From Pedobacter sp. ISL-64 (GTDB taxonomy: Bacteria; Bacteroidota; Bacteroidia; Sphingobacteriales; Sphingobacteriaceae), in the NCBI RefSeq assembly GCF_018613605.1, contig NZ_JAGGPU010000020.1:201626-265625 (forward strand): a stretch of DNA of 64,000 nt, given 5' to 3'. The position numbers were made by a program, and so were the translations under genes. The notes below the pieces were generated by a model. That model saw only the letters and a list, made by a program, of their open reading frames with translations. It made no database searches and was not told the origin of the DNA. This document shows positions 52,261-60,510 of this stretch, piece after piece (position 1 is the stretch's first letter; every line of letters starts with the position of its first letter).

Positions 52261-53013
52261 ATGGACTTATATTTAACCGGAAAAACGGCATTGGTAACCG
52301 GAGCCTCTAAAGGAATTGGTAGCGCAATAGCAAAAGAACTGGCAAGGGAAGGTGTAAAAGTTTTTGTAACAGGCCGTAACCAGCAATCATTAGATAGCCT
52401 TTCCAGTGAGATCGTTGCTGAAGGCAACATTGCCCCTATTGTTTTTACGCAGGACTTACTGGCACCAAACGCGCCTCACAAAATTGCTACTGCGGCCTTA
52501 GCTGCACTTGGCCATATCGACATCCTCATCAACAACGCGGGGCAAAGTCAGCCTGTAGATGTTGCAGGACCAGAAGAACCCTGGACTAGATCGATGGCCT
52601 TAGATTTTGAGCGCCCTAGGTTGCTCACTCAAGCGCTATTACCACATTTTATAGCCCGCAAACAAGGCACAATACTCAATTTGACCAGTACTTATGAATT
52701 ACGCTCGTTGAATGTTTCAGCTATTGCCAAGGCCGCAATGGCAATGTGGTCTAAACAACTTTCAGGTGAGTTGGGCAAATATGGAATCAGGGTGAACTGT
52801 TTACAGCCGGGACTTATCGATACTGAAAACATCCGGCCTTATTTCCCGGGTGATGAGCGCAGGAAATATGCTGAAAGTGAAATACCTTTGCAAGATTTTG
52901 GTGAAGTGCAAGATATGGCAAACATGGCTGTTTTCCTGGTTTCGCCACGTGCTAAATATATAACAGGAACGGTTTCAGTAGTGGATGGTGGAGGATCACG
53001 TTCGGCATTCTGA
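52261..53013 (+). CDS. SDR-family oxidoreductase lacking the catalytic Tyr
   Basis: A 250-aa classical short-chain dehydrogenase by layout: TGxxxGxG as TGASKGIGSAIA, NNAG in HIDILINNAGQS, catalytic Ser region ILNLTSTYELR, and GIRVNCLQPGLIDTEN plus SVVDGGGS. However the Y-x-x-x-K pair reads S-A-I-A-K: Lys157 is kept while the Tyr position is Ser153. The enzyme may use another residue, or act without oxidoreductase chemistry. Probably induced through the divergent HxlR regulator. Confidence 0.88.
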   Translation: MDLYLTGKTALVTGASKGIGSAIAKELAREGVKVFVTGRNQQSLDSLSSEIVAEGNIAPIVFTQDLLAPNAPHKIATAALAALGHIDILINNAGQSQPVDVAGPEEPWTRSMALDFERPRLLTQALLPHFIARKQGTILNLTSTYELRSLNVSAIAKAAMAMWSKQLSGELGKYGIRVNCLQPGLIDTENIRPYFPGDERRKYAESEIPLQDFGEVQDMANMAVFLVSPRAKYITGTVSVVDGGGSRSAF

Positions 53014-53346
53014 TTTTTATATTATAAAATCGCTTAAATTGATGTTATTTCTATGTTTTTTTAAACTATAGCCTATCTACATATTTCATTAATAGTAGTT
53101 CTTGGTCACTTTAAGTGAAAACCTACCTTAAAAAATAAATGATTTAGAATATCAACAACACAAGCAATCAACCTAAGGTGTAATTATAAGTGCAACGTTC
53201 CACTGAAGAAGTGGCCATATAGGAATAATTTCCACACAATTAACTTGTAACAGAATTTTATTCTTAATCAATCAAATAGTGTATATATTAGTATTTTAGA
53301 TAAGAAATTTTATTGTAAATACCGTTTTCAACCTTAAAATATTTCG

Positions 53347-53814
53347 ATGGAACCCCTTATTATCAGAAAAGCAGCTTTAAACCTTTATGTTATATTAGTG
53401 CTGTCCATAATTTCGGTACCCTTTTTTATTTATATATTTTATGATGAATTTTCAATTGTAACAGTAAGCATCACAGCTGTTTTCTGTATATTTCCTATAT
53501 CGCTTTTTATTTATGCACTTCGCGAGCTGATCAAAAAAACACCTCATATTACTTTTACGAAAGACAAACTGATCATTAAAGACCGTGATTTTTACAATTG
53601 GAAAAACATAGAGTCTTTTGCATTCAGCATTGAAGAAGTGGGACGTGATAATGCCGGGAGTATATATAAAAATTACATCACCGTATTATTAAAGAACGGC
53701 ACTTCTGCAAAAATTCCGGTATCACATCTGGACAGGAAGGCAGACGAAATTCTGTATTTACTTAATGAATATAAGCGGGAATCAGATGATGCAAAAAGTC
53801 CTTCTCAACAATAA
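53347..53814 (+). CDS. Two-helix membrane protein with PH-like domain
   Basis: A 155-aa protein. Residues 8-62 form two transmembrane helices (LYVILVLSIISVPFFIYIF and VTVSITAVFCIFPISLFIY); the rest is a cytosolic beta-rich part (PHITFTKDKLIIKDRDFYNW, then ITVLLKNGTSAKIPVSHLD, EILYLLNEYK) that resembles the bacterial-PH-like half of 'STM3941'-type proteins. Function unknown. The 333-bp gap 53014-53346 before it is AT-rich and shows no feature I can name. Confidence 0.65.
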   Translation: MEPLIIRKAALNLYVILVLSIISVPFFIYIFYDEFSIVTVSITAVFCIFPISLFIYALRELIKKTPHITFTKDKLIIKDRDFYNWKNIESFAFSIEEVGRDNAGSIYKNYITVLLKNGTSAKIPVSHLDRKADEILYLLNEYKRESDDAKSPSQQ

Positions 53815-53825
53815 AGCTAATATCT

Positions 53826-54287
53826 TCATTGCATGACATCATTTACTGGCTTACTATCCACAAACTGCTCAAAACTTATGATTTTACGGTCTTTCAGTTT
53901 CCATATGTGGGCAACTCTTGCCGTAAAAGGCTTATTTGTCTTTTTATAGGTACCAGAATAAGTTCCATACGCTACCACTTTGTCTTCATTGGCAACATAA
54001 TCTTCAGGTGTGAATTTATAATCAATCCATTCGCTTCCTAGTCTTGCAAAAACATTTTTTTTAATGTTTTCCAAGCCTATATAAGTGCCTGCGCACGGAA
54101 ATCCTTCTGCTTCTGTCCAAGAGATATCTTCAGCAACATATTTTGCTAAGTTTTCCCCATTTTCTTCCGAAGTTTTTCCTTCGTAGGTACTTTTTACAAT
54201 TTCTAGATTTGTCATTTTATTGATATTTGAGAAACAACTTGTCAGCAGCATACCCGCAACCAACAAACTGGATATAATTGTTTTCAT
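53826..54287 (-). CDS. NTF2-like (SnoaL) lipoprotein
   Basis: A 153-aa lipoprotein (LLVAGMLLTSCFSN). The mature part is an NTF2-like fold of the SnoaL type: NGENLAKYVAEDISWTEAEG, GTYIGLENIKKNVFARLGSEW, VVAYGTYSGTY and AHIWKLKDRKIISFEQFVD. Members are hydrolases, isomerases or binding proteins and cannot be assigned by sequence alone. Convergent with the preceding membrane-protein gene, 11 bp apart; no terminator is obvious between them. Confidence 0.82.
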   Translation of the reverse strand: MKTIISSLLVAGMLLTSCFSNINKMTNLEIVKSTYEGKTSEENGENLAKYVAEDISWTEAEGFPCAGTYIGLENIKKNVFARLGSEWIDYKFTPEDYVANEDKVVAYGTYSGTYKKTNKPFTARVAHIWKLKDRKIISFEQFVDSKPVNDVMQ

Positions 54288-54406
54288 TTTTTTTATTCTG
54301 TGCTTTTACAAAAAAACAATCCCAAAAAGAAATAATGATTTAAAAGAGTTTTTTTTAGTCTTTTAGATAGAGGTTATATCATAAAGGTGATTTTACTTCA
54401 GATGCT

Positions 54407-54474
54407 GTCATGTTGAGCTTGTCGAAACACCCTAAAGAGTATTTAACAGGTCCTTCGACAGGCTCAGGATGACA
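54407..54474. repeat. GTCATGTTGAGCTTGTCGAA palindromic repeat
   Basis: GTCATGTTGAGCTTGTCGAA faces TTCGACAGGCTCAGGATGAC. Same family as 17376-17450, here with a 28-bp loop. Located between the SnoaL and metallo-hydrolase genes. Confidence 0.88.
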
Positions 54475-54508
54475 AATTCGATATTTGTGATACAGCCTCA
54501 ATTTAATT

Positions 54509-55399
54509 CTACCATTTCATTTCTCCGGTATTTACCTTTGCTCCAATCTGCAAAGCCGTTTCGAAAGTTAAGGTTGGATATTGTGCTTTAATCGCTTTGA
54601 TCAACTCTTCAGAAGTTCTGTTGGTTTTTAAAGCCTCTTCGTAAAACTGGATATAACTTTTGGTATGTTTTATTGCACTAACATCAAATGGGCTTGCGTT
54701 ATTGGCGTGTGCAGGAATAACGATTGAAGGATTTAAGGCTTCGATTTTGTCTAAAACAGCAATCCAATTTTTACGGGCTTCCGGCGTTTGTGCATCTGCC
54801 ATCCATAGGTTAAATGTAGTTCCGAAAACATTGATACCACCTATTACTGCTTTAATTGAAGGAATCCAAACAAAGGTTTTTGCAGGAAATTCTTCCAAGC
54901 CAACAACTTCGAGTTTCTGACCTTCCAAATCAATGCTATTTCCCTTTATAACCTGTGGTAATACCACATTAGAAGTAATGGCCTTGCCTAATCTTTCCCC
55001 CCAAACATCCAGTTTTTTCTGTGCAGAGGCTTTGATAGCTTCCACGGTTGCCGGTGAGGCGAAAGCCGTTACTTCTGGGAAATGTTTCTTAAAAACTTCC
55101 AATCCGAAGTAATAATCAGGATCAGCATGGGAAACATAAATTACAGTTAATTTTTTACCAGACTTTTTGATTTGGCTGGCAACCTTTTCGGCGTCTTCCA
55201 AAGTAAATTGTGCATCGATTAAAACGGCATCTGTTTTGCCCGAAACGATTACGGAGGCCACGCCAAAAGCATTCTCTGATGCGTTATAAACTTCGAGCTT
55301 TAAATTAGGTGTTTTAATAGTTTTGAAACCTTGTGCATTTGCTTCCATTTTTAATAAGATTAGAATAGTTAGAAATAATGTTGAAATAATTGATTTCAT
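54509..55399 (-). CDS. Exported MBL-fold protein with altered metal site
   Basis: A 296-aa protein with a signal peptide (FLTILILLKMEANAQ) and metallo-beta-lactamase fold: SVIVSGKTDAVLIDAQFT, TVIYVSHADPDYYFGLEV, AVIGGINVFGTTFNLW and PSIVIPAHANNAS. The zinc motif HxHxDH reads H-A-D-P-D-Y (about residues 89-94): the second His is Asp and the last His is Tyr. The H-x-D-x-D part is normal for this subfamily, but the Tyr is unusual; one metal site may be impaired. Periplasmic; substrate unknown. A Crp/Fnr gene follows upstream in the same direction. Confidence 0.8.
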   Translation of the reverse strand: MKSIISTLFLTILILLKMEANAQGFKTIKTPNLKLEVYNASENAFGVASVIVSGKTDAVLIDAQFTLEDAEKVASQIKKSGKKLTVIYVSHADPDYYFGLEVFKKHFPEVTAFASPATVEAIKASAQKKLDVWGERLGKAITSNVVLPQVIKGNSIDLEGQKLEVVGLEEFPAKTFVWIPSIKAVIGGINVFGTTFNLWMADAQTPEARKNWIAVLDKIEALNPSIVIPAHANNASPFDVSAIKHTKSYIQFYEEALKTNRTSEELIKAIKAQYPTLTFETALQIGAKVNTGEMKW

Positions 55400-55480
55400 G
55401 CCTTTATGTTATTTGATGACACAAAGATGCACAGGACACCAAGACAAAAAGATTGAACAAGTTCAATAAATACAGGTAAG

Positions 55481-56062
55481 CTAGCTGCCGTTTACAATTT
55501 TCTTTCTGATCTTACTCAAAAATTCGTGACTAATGCCTAAATAAGCTGCAATCTGAAGGTTGGTCAATCGTTGTTGGAGCTGCGGATATTTTTTAATAAA
55601 GTCAAGGTAGCGCTGGTCTGCAGTTTTACTCAAATTATCGATCATCCTCCTTTGTAGAGCAACATGGGTTTTTTGGGTCATTATCCTGAATAGTTTCTCA
55701 ATTTGAGGAAGATTGATGTAAGCAAATTCTTTGTCCTTCTTAGAAATGAGCAGTACCTCACTATCTTCAAGAGCCTCTATATAGAGCTGAGAAGGTGTGT
55801 TATTGGTGAAACTATCAATATCGGTAATCCACCAGTTTTCAATGGCAAAATACAATATGTTTTCAAAACCATTTTGGTCAGCATGATAGACGCGGAAAAG
55901 CCCTTTGATTACAAAACCTTCAAATTTACAGGTTTCACCCTCTTGCAGTAAAAAACGCTTTCTTTTAACCAATTGATGTTTGAACAGGTTACAGAATCTA
56001 TCTCTTTCCTTTTCCGGAATAGTTACATGGTTGGAAATATGCTGATGGAGAAGTTCTTTCAT
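55481..56062 (-). CDS. Crp/Fnr-family transcriptional regulator
   Basis: A cAMP-receptor-like regulator of about 193 aa. The cyclic-nucleotide-binding beta-barrel is seen as FLLQEGETCKFEGFVIKGLFRVY and ENILYFAIENWWITDIDSF, then the dimer helix (QIEKLFRIMTQKTHVALQ) and the HTH LTNLQIAAYLGISHEFLSKIRKK. No Cys cluster for oxygen sensing; the R-x-A/S phosphate pocket of true cAMP binders is absent, as in most Bacteroidota members. I start at Met 56060-56062 (MKELLHQHIS); the frame runs back to 56158. Its position upstream of the MBL-fold gene in the same direction suggests that gene as a target. Confidence 0.85.
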   Translation of the reverse strand: MKELLHQHISNHVTIPEKERDRFCNLFKHQLVKRKRFLLQEGETCKFEGFVIKGLFRVYHADQNGFENILYFAIENWWITDIDSFTNNTPSQLYIEALEDSEVLLISKKDKEFAYINLPQIEKLFRIMTQKTHVALQRRMIDNLSKTADQRYLDFIKKYPQLQQRLTNLQIAAYLGISHEFLSKIRKKIVNGS

Positions 56063-56241
56063 AAAGTTTACAATATCAGGCTTAAAACCCATAGATAGTT
56101 CATATTTATTTAGATTTAATTTGCTTCGCAATAAGAATTTTCGAAAAAAGTTTTCCACATCTGTGAAGTCCGAAACGCGATTTTGTCTATAATCATACTT
56201 TAAACTGTTTAAACCTATTTTTTAAGTAAAGTGCACAAAAA

Positions 56242-56281
56242 GTGCTTAAATTTTGATTTTAGGCACATTTAACTAAATTTG
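56242..56281 (+). promoter_or_regulatory. Promoter and inverted repeat of the lysine transaminase gene
   Basis: -33 TTTG at 56252-56255 and -7 TAAATTTG at 56274-56281 with an 18-bp spacer, both perfect. GTGCTTAAA (56242-56250) and TTTTAGGCAC (56257-56266) form an inverted repeat around the -33 element, a plausible operator site. Predicted start about 56287. Confidence 0.8.
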
Positions 56282-56302
56282 GATTATACCAAAACCAAGT
56301 TT

Positions 56303-57634
56303 ATGTATCAATTAACAGTACCTGCAGATCGCGTTAACGAATCGTTAAGTAAGCACATTTTGGCCGATGGTTTCGACCTGACTTATGATATGGAAAAAAG
56401 TCATGGTGCTTACATTTACGATGCTAAACACAACAGAACTTTACTCGATTTTTTCACTTGTTTTGCTTCCGTTCCTTTAGGATATAACCACCCTAAAATG
56501 ATCAATGATGAAGCGTTTAAAAAAAATCTTCTCCTCGCTGCATTAGCCAATCCATCGAACTCTGATGTTTACACCCAGCAGTATGCACAGTTTGTTGAAA
56601 CATTTTCCAAAGTCGGTATTCCGGCTTACCTGCCGCATGCTTTTTTTATTGCAGGTGGAGGCTTAGCAGTAGAAAATGCAATTAAGGTAGCCATGGATTG
56701 GAAAGTTCAGAAAAATTTTACGAAGGGATATACTGAAGAAAAAGGTTTTAAGGTTTTACACTTCGAAAGGGCTTTTCATGGCAGAACGGGCTATACTTTA
56801 AGCTTAACCAATACCCTACCCGATAAAACCAAGTGGTTTGCCAAATTCGATTGGCCAAGAGTGGCTGTTCCGGAAGTTAAATTTCCGCTTTCAGGAAATA
56901 ATTTAAGTCATGCCATTCAAACCGAAGAAACATCTTTAGCGCAGATCAAAAAAGCCTTTGCAGATAATAAAGACGATATCTGTGCTATAATTGTAGAGCC
57001 AATCCAATCTGAAGGTGGAGATAACCACCTGCGTGAAGAATTTTTGATCCAACTTAAGGCCTTGGCCGATGAAAATGATGCCTTTTTGATTTATGATGAA
57101 GTACAGACCGGCGTTGGCTTAACAGGTAAATTCTGGTGCCATCAACATTTTAGTGAAAAAGCTCGACCAGATATCATCGCTTTTGGAAAAAAAATGCAGG
57201 TTTGTGGTATCCTTGTCGGTAATAAGGTAGACGAAATTGAAACCAATGTATTTAAAGTGCCAAGCCGTATTAACTCAACGTGGGGAGGCAATTTGGTTGA
57301 TATGGTTCGTTCAACGCAGATTTTACAAATTGTAGAAGAAGATCAGCTTTGTGAAAATGCAGCAAAGGTAGGTGTGTACTTAAGAGATCAACTAGAAAAC
57401 CTATCGCATAAATTTGATCAAATGACAAATGTTCGTGGAAGAGGTTTGTTGTGTTCTTTTGATTTCCCGACAAAAGAAATGCGCAATGCATTTATTAGCA
57501 AAGGATTGGAAAACAATGTGATGTTTTTGGGCTGTGGCGAAAAAACGATACGCTTTCGTCCGGCACTTTGCATTGAGCAAAAACATATTGACGAAGGCTT
57601 GACGGTTATGGAAAAAATATTGCCTTTATTGTAG
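56303..57634 (+). CDS. lat: L-lysine 6-transaminase
   Basis: A class III PLP aminotransferase of about 443 aa that moves the epsilon-amino group of lysine to 2-oxoglutarate, giving 2-aminoadipate semialdehyde. Features: FFTCFASVPLGYNHPKMIND, SNSDVYTQQYAQFVETF, IAGGGLAVENAIKVAMDWK, IIVEPIQSEGGDNH, LIYDEVQTGVGLTGKFW (PLP Asp) and the PLP Lys in FGKKMQVCG (Lys296 or 297). The C-x-x and Q-V-C-G elements are specific to lysine transaminases. The open frame begins at a TTG inside the -7 box, so the ATG at 56303 is the true start. A small membrane-anchored protein follows after two bases. Confidence 0.92.
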   Translation: MYQLTVPADRVNESLSKHILADGFDLTYDMEKSHGAYIYDAKHNRTLLDFFTCFASVPLGYNHPKMINDEAFKKNLLLAALANPSNSDVYTQQYAQFVETFSKVGIPAYLPHAFFIAGGGLAVENAIKVAMDWKVQKNFTKGYTEEKGFKVLHFERAFHGRTGYTLSLTNTLPDKTKWFAKFDWPRVAVPEVKFPLSGNNLSHAIQTEETSLAQIKKAFADNKDDICAIIVEPIQSEGGDNHLREEFLIQLKALADENDAFLIYDEVQTGVGLTGKFWCHQHFSEKARPDIIAFGKKMQVCGILVGNKVDEIETNVFKVPSRINSTWGGNLVDMVRSTQILQIVEEDQLCENAAKVGVYLRDQLENLSHKFDQMTNVRGRGLLCSFDFPTKEMRNAFISKGLENNVMFLGCGEKTIRFRPALCIEQKHIDEGLTVMEKILPLL

Positions 57635-57636
57635 GC

Positions 57637-58041
57637 ATGAATAAAAAATGGTTAGTTTATTTCTTAGTTGCAGGTATTTTAGCATTGATCTTTTTCATGG
57701 TTAAGGCTGTTTTTGATCAGCCTGGGATTGAGGACATGAAAGCTGGTTTTAAAGAAGTTGCCAAGTATAGAAATGCAAACAATACTGGTCCGGTACAGCG
57801 CATTTATGTAGTTACGGTTAAAGATTCGGTATGGAAAGAAATGGAAGATTATGGCAATTTAATGCCCCATACCAAATACGGCAATACGAAAGTTTACTTT
57901 TTCATGCAGGCTAATAATGTGCCGAAAACTTTGCAACCTGGCGAAGTAAACTTCGATCCTCAGTTTAACAAAAACTGTGTTGCTTTATTTGAAAAAAGTG
58001 CAATGAGCCAAACAGCGTTTAATAAAAATCCGTATAAATAG
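57637..58041 (+). CDS. Single-pass membrane protein of unknown function
   Basis: A 134-aa protein with one N-terminal helix (WLVYFLVAGILALIFFMVK) and a soluble, probably periplasmic part (FKEVAKYRNANNTGPVQR, IYVVTVKDSVWKEMEDYG, KVYFFMQANNVPKTLQPG). I do not recognise the family, though similar short proteins are seen beside metabolic genes in Pedobacter-like genomes. It starts two bases after the stop of the lysine transaminase gene and is clearly in the same transcript. Confidence 0.7.
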   Translation: MNKKWLVYFLVAGILALIFFMVKAVFDQPGIEDMKAGFKEVAKYRNANNTGPVQRIYVVTVKDSVWKEMEDYGNLMPHTKYGNTKVYFFMQANNVPKTLQPGEVNFDPQFNKNCVALFEKSAMSQTAFNKNPYK

Positions 58042-58090
58042 AAGGGTAAAACTCGAAAGGGATATCCCAAAAATATTTAGTTCTTATTGA

Positions 58091-58365
58091 TTTGGAAATG
58101 AAGGGTTCTGTGCATTTGGCATTTTCAGTCCCGCTTTCCCTCCTGCTAATTTGAAGGAAATTAGCATCCGTTCCAATCGGGTTTACGCTCAAAGTTAGTG
58201 CCTTGAAAAGGACCGTTGTTCAATAAACCTGACAGCCGCGGCAGCCCCGATTTAAGCACCGGTTTATGTTACATTTTGGTGTACTTGCTTGTTTCACAGG
58301 TTTCTATCGGGCTACAGCGAATGGCAGGACTGCAGCACCTATGAAATGCTGACATTCATTTCAAA
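58091..58365 (+). repeat. Large structured element, copy 1 (about 275 bp)
   Basis: Ends TTTGGAAATGAA / TTCATTTCAAAA (11 of 12 paired). Inside, in order: CAGTCCCGC facing GCAGGACTG, hairpin TGCTAATTT-gaagg-AAATTAGCA, TCGGGTTTA facing TAAACCTGA, GGCAGCCCCGAT facing ATCGGGCT, then CTACAGCGAATGG. About 95% identical to 58565-58840. No ORF. It stands in the 936-bp gap 58042-58977, which holds only this, its second copy and a palindrome between them. Confidence 0.88.
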
Positions 58366-58382
58366 AAAAACACTAAGAAATT

Positions 58383-58477
58383 CGTCATTGCGAGGCACGA
58401 AGCAATCTTAATGCGTTCGCTACTAGCGATAGTTGTAAGATTGCTTCGTCGGCTGAAAAAGCCTTCTCGCAATGACG
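58383..58477. repeat. CGTCATTGCGAG...CTCGCAATGACG palindromic repeat
   Basis: Same 12-bp ends as 47937-48032, inner pair ACGAAGCAATCTTA / TAAGATTGCTTCGT and a small CGCTAGTAGCG-like tip. It separates the two copies of the large element. Confidence 0.9.
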
Positions 58478-58564
58478 ATCGCCTTATAATTCTACTGCCG
58501 TTTATATTGATTTATCCTTAATATTAAACTACTATAAACACTTCATCCATATTTTCACCGATGA

Positions 58565-58840
58565 TTTGGAAATGGATGTTTCTGCGCTTTTGGCATTTTC
58601 AGTCCTGCTTTTCCTCCTGCTAATTTGAAGGAAATTAGCATCCGTTCCAATCGGGTTTATGCTCAAAGTTAGTGCCTTGAAAAGGACTGTTGTTCAATAA
58701 ACCTGACAGCAGCGGCAGCCCCGATTTAAGCACCGGTTTATGTTACATTTTGGTGTGCTTGCTTGTTTCACAGGTTTCTATCGGGCTACAGCGAATGGCA
58801 GGACTGCAGCACCTATGAAATGCTGACATTCGTTTCCTAA
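58565..58840 (+). repeat. Large structured element, copy 2 (about 276 bp)
   Basis: Nearly identical to 58091-58365. Differences include CAGTCCTGC in place of CAGTCCCGC, which makes the nine-base pairing with GCAGGACTG perfect. Ends TTTGGAAATGGA / TTCGTTTCCTAA pair with two G-T wobbles. The last 137 bp before the acyl-CoA dehydrogenase stop show a GAGTCTTCGACTACGCTCAAACTGGC half-repeat. Confidence 0.88.
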
Positions 58841-58977
58841 CCTAAAAAATCCGTTATTTATTATTACTATGAGTCTTCGACTACGCTCAAACTGGCAAGC
58901 AACTAATTACCCCAGCTCAAAACTAACGAAGTTCCCAAATAGCTCTTACCCTTTCAAACTTCGTGAGTTCCCGCCAC

Positions 58978-60339
58978 CTAAACGAAAGCCGAAAATCCCG
59001 TTATGGCCCTACCTACAATCAGCGTATTAATTTCTTTTGTACCTTCGTACGAATAAATTGCTTCAGCATCGGCCACAAAACGCGCTACATTATATTCCAA
59101 TAAAATGCCGTTTCCACCCATTACCTCACGGGCCTTGCTTACCACATCGCGTGTACGCAACGAACAGAATACCTTGGCTAACGAAGCATGCTCATCTTTC
59201 AATAAACCCTGATCCTGCAATTGTGACAACCTAAAACATAATGTTTGCATGGCCGTTAAATTTGACAACATCTCAACCAAATGGTTTTGAATCAATTGAA
59301 AAGATGCAATAGGTTTACCAAACTGTTTTCGGGTGCGGGTATAATCCAGTGCGTTTTCGTAAGCACCACGGGCACAGCCAACAGCCTGCCAGGCCACCCC
59401 TGCCCTTGTCATTTGCAATACCTTTGCTGTATCTTTAAATGAGTTTGCATTTTGTAAGCGATCGGCTTCTTCTACTTCACAATTGGTTAAAGTGATAATT
59501 CCATTCTGCACAATCCTGAGGGCCATTTTATCCTGCATCTTTTCTACCGCAAAACCCGGATTATCCTTTTTTACAATAAAACCCTTCACTTCTCCACTTT
59601 CTTCATCTCGTGCCCAAATAATTAAGATATCGGCAAAAGTGGCATTGCCGATCCATTTTTTCTGACCATTTAATACCCATCTGCCATCTATTTTTTTGCA
59701 GGTTGTAGTGAGTCCTCCAGCAGCAGCAGAGCCCACTTCGGGTTCAGTTAGCCCAAATGCACCGATAATTTTAAATTGCTGCATCAGTGGTAACCATTGC
59801 TGTTTTTGTTCCTCTGAGCCACATAAATAGATCGATCCCATCGCCAAGCCACTCTGTACACCAAAAAAAGTGGAAATTGAGGTATCTATCCGCGCCATTT
59901 CCATCGCTAAAATCCCTTCCATCAAATTCGATTTCCCCGGACAGCCATAACCTTTATACGTTAAACCACAGATATTAAGCTCAGCAAGTTTTGGGATAAT
60001 TTCGAAAGGAAATTCGGCTTTGTTCCAGTAATGGTTTACAATGGGTTTTACTTCTTTTTCTAAAAAAGCACGCACTTTTAACTGGAGTTCGCGATCCTCA
60101 TCTTTGAGTGCTTCGTCGCCCAAATGGTAAAAATCACCTTCAATTAGTGGTAATTCTCGCTTTTTACCCGATCCACCCATCATTTTCATCATCCCCTGAA
60201 TCTGTTTATCATCCAGGTTGGATATGGTTTCGACCATTTTGGGTAAATCGACTTTTTTCGATAAAGCTTCTAACTTATCGAAATCTACATGTTTAAAAAG
60301 ATTGTACGCATTTTTGAGAGAAGAGAATATATTCGCCAT
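58978..60339 (-). CDS. Acyl-CoA dehydrogenase, glutaryl-CoA-dehydrogenase-like
   Basis: A 453-aa flavoprotein from Met 60337-60339 (MANIFSSLKN); an earlier ATG gives eight more residues. It has an extra N-terminal helical segment of about 60 residues before the ACAD core. Core: AFGLTEPEVGSAAAGGLTTT, KKWIGNATFADILIIWA, GVAWQAVGCARGAYENALDY, RKQFGKPIASFQLIQNHL, VMGGNGILLEYNVARF and the catalytic Glu in YSYEGTKEINTLIVGRAITG. The C-terminal half resembles glutaryl-CoA dehydrogenase more than short/medium-chain enzymes. With the nearby lysine transaminase this hints at lysine breakdown, but the two genes are convergent and not an operon. Confidence 0.87.
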   Translation of the reverse strand: MANIFSSLKNAYNLFKHVDFDKLEALSKKVDLPKMVETISNLDDKQIQGMMKMMGGSGKKRELPLIEGDFYHLGDEALKDEDRELQLKVRAFLEKEVKPIVNHYWNKAEFPFEIIPKLAELNICGLTYKGYGCPGKSNLMEGILAMEMARIDTSISTFFGVQSGLAMGSIYLCGSEEQKQQWLPLMQQFKIIGAFGLTEPEVGSAAAGGLTTTCKKIDGRWVLNGQKKWIGNATFADILIIWARDEESGEVKGFIVKKDNPGFAVEKMQDKMALRIVQNGIITLTNCEVEEADRLQNANSFKDTAKVLQMTRAGVAWQAVGCARGAYENALDYTRTRKQFGKPIASFQLIQNHLVEMLSNLTAMQTLCFRLSQLQDQGLLKDEHASLAKVFCSLRTRDVVSKAREVMGGNGILLEYNVARFVADAEAIYSYEGTKEINTLIVGRAITGFSAFV

Positions 60340-60393
60340 TATTATTCGTTTTGAGAATAACAAACGAAGGGCGGTTTTGTTGGACTGTCAAAA

Positions 60394-60504
60394 TAACCGC
60401 AATGGGCGCTAAGTTTTTCGCTAAGGAAAAGAAAGAGAAATCTTGGTAAGACAAATCCCTACAGCTTTGCGTACTTTGCGGAACACTTCTTTTCTTTGCG
60501 GTTA
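60394..60504. repeat. TAACCGC...GCGGTTA repeat with GCGCTAAG motifs
   Basis: TAACCGCAATGGGCGCTAAG on the left and TTTGCGTACTTTGCGGAACA ... CTTTGCGGTTA on the right; the ends are inverted. A shorter relative is at 10785-10812. It fills the gap 60364-60510 before bshB1's 3' end. Confidence 0.7.
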
Positions 60505-60510
60505 AAAAAT

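Noticed and set aside
56279..56302. TTG start for the lysine transaminase
   Set aside because: The TTG is part of the perfect -7 promoter element; the ATG at 56303 starts the conserved sequence.
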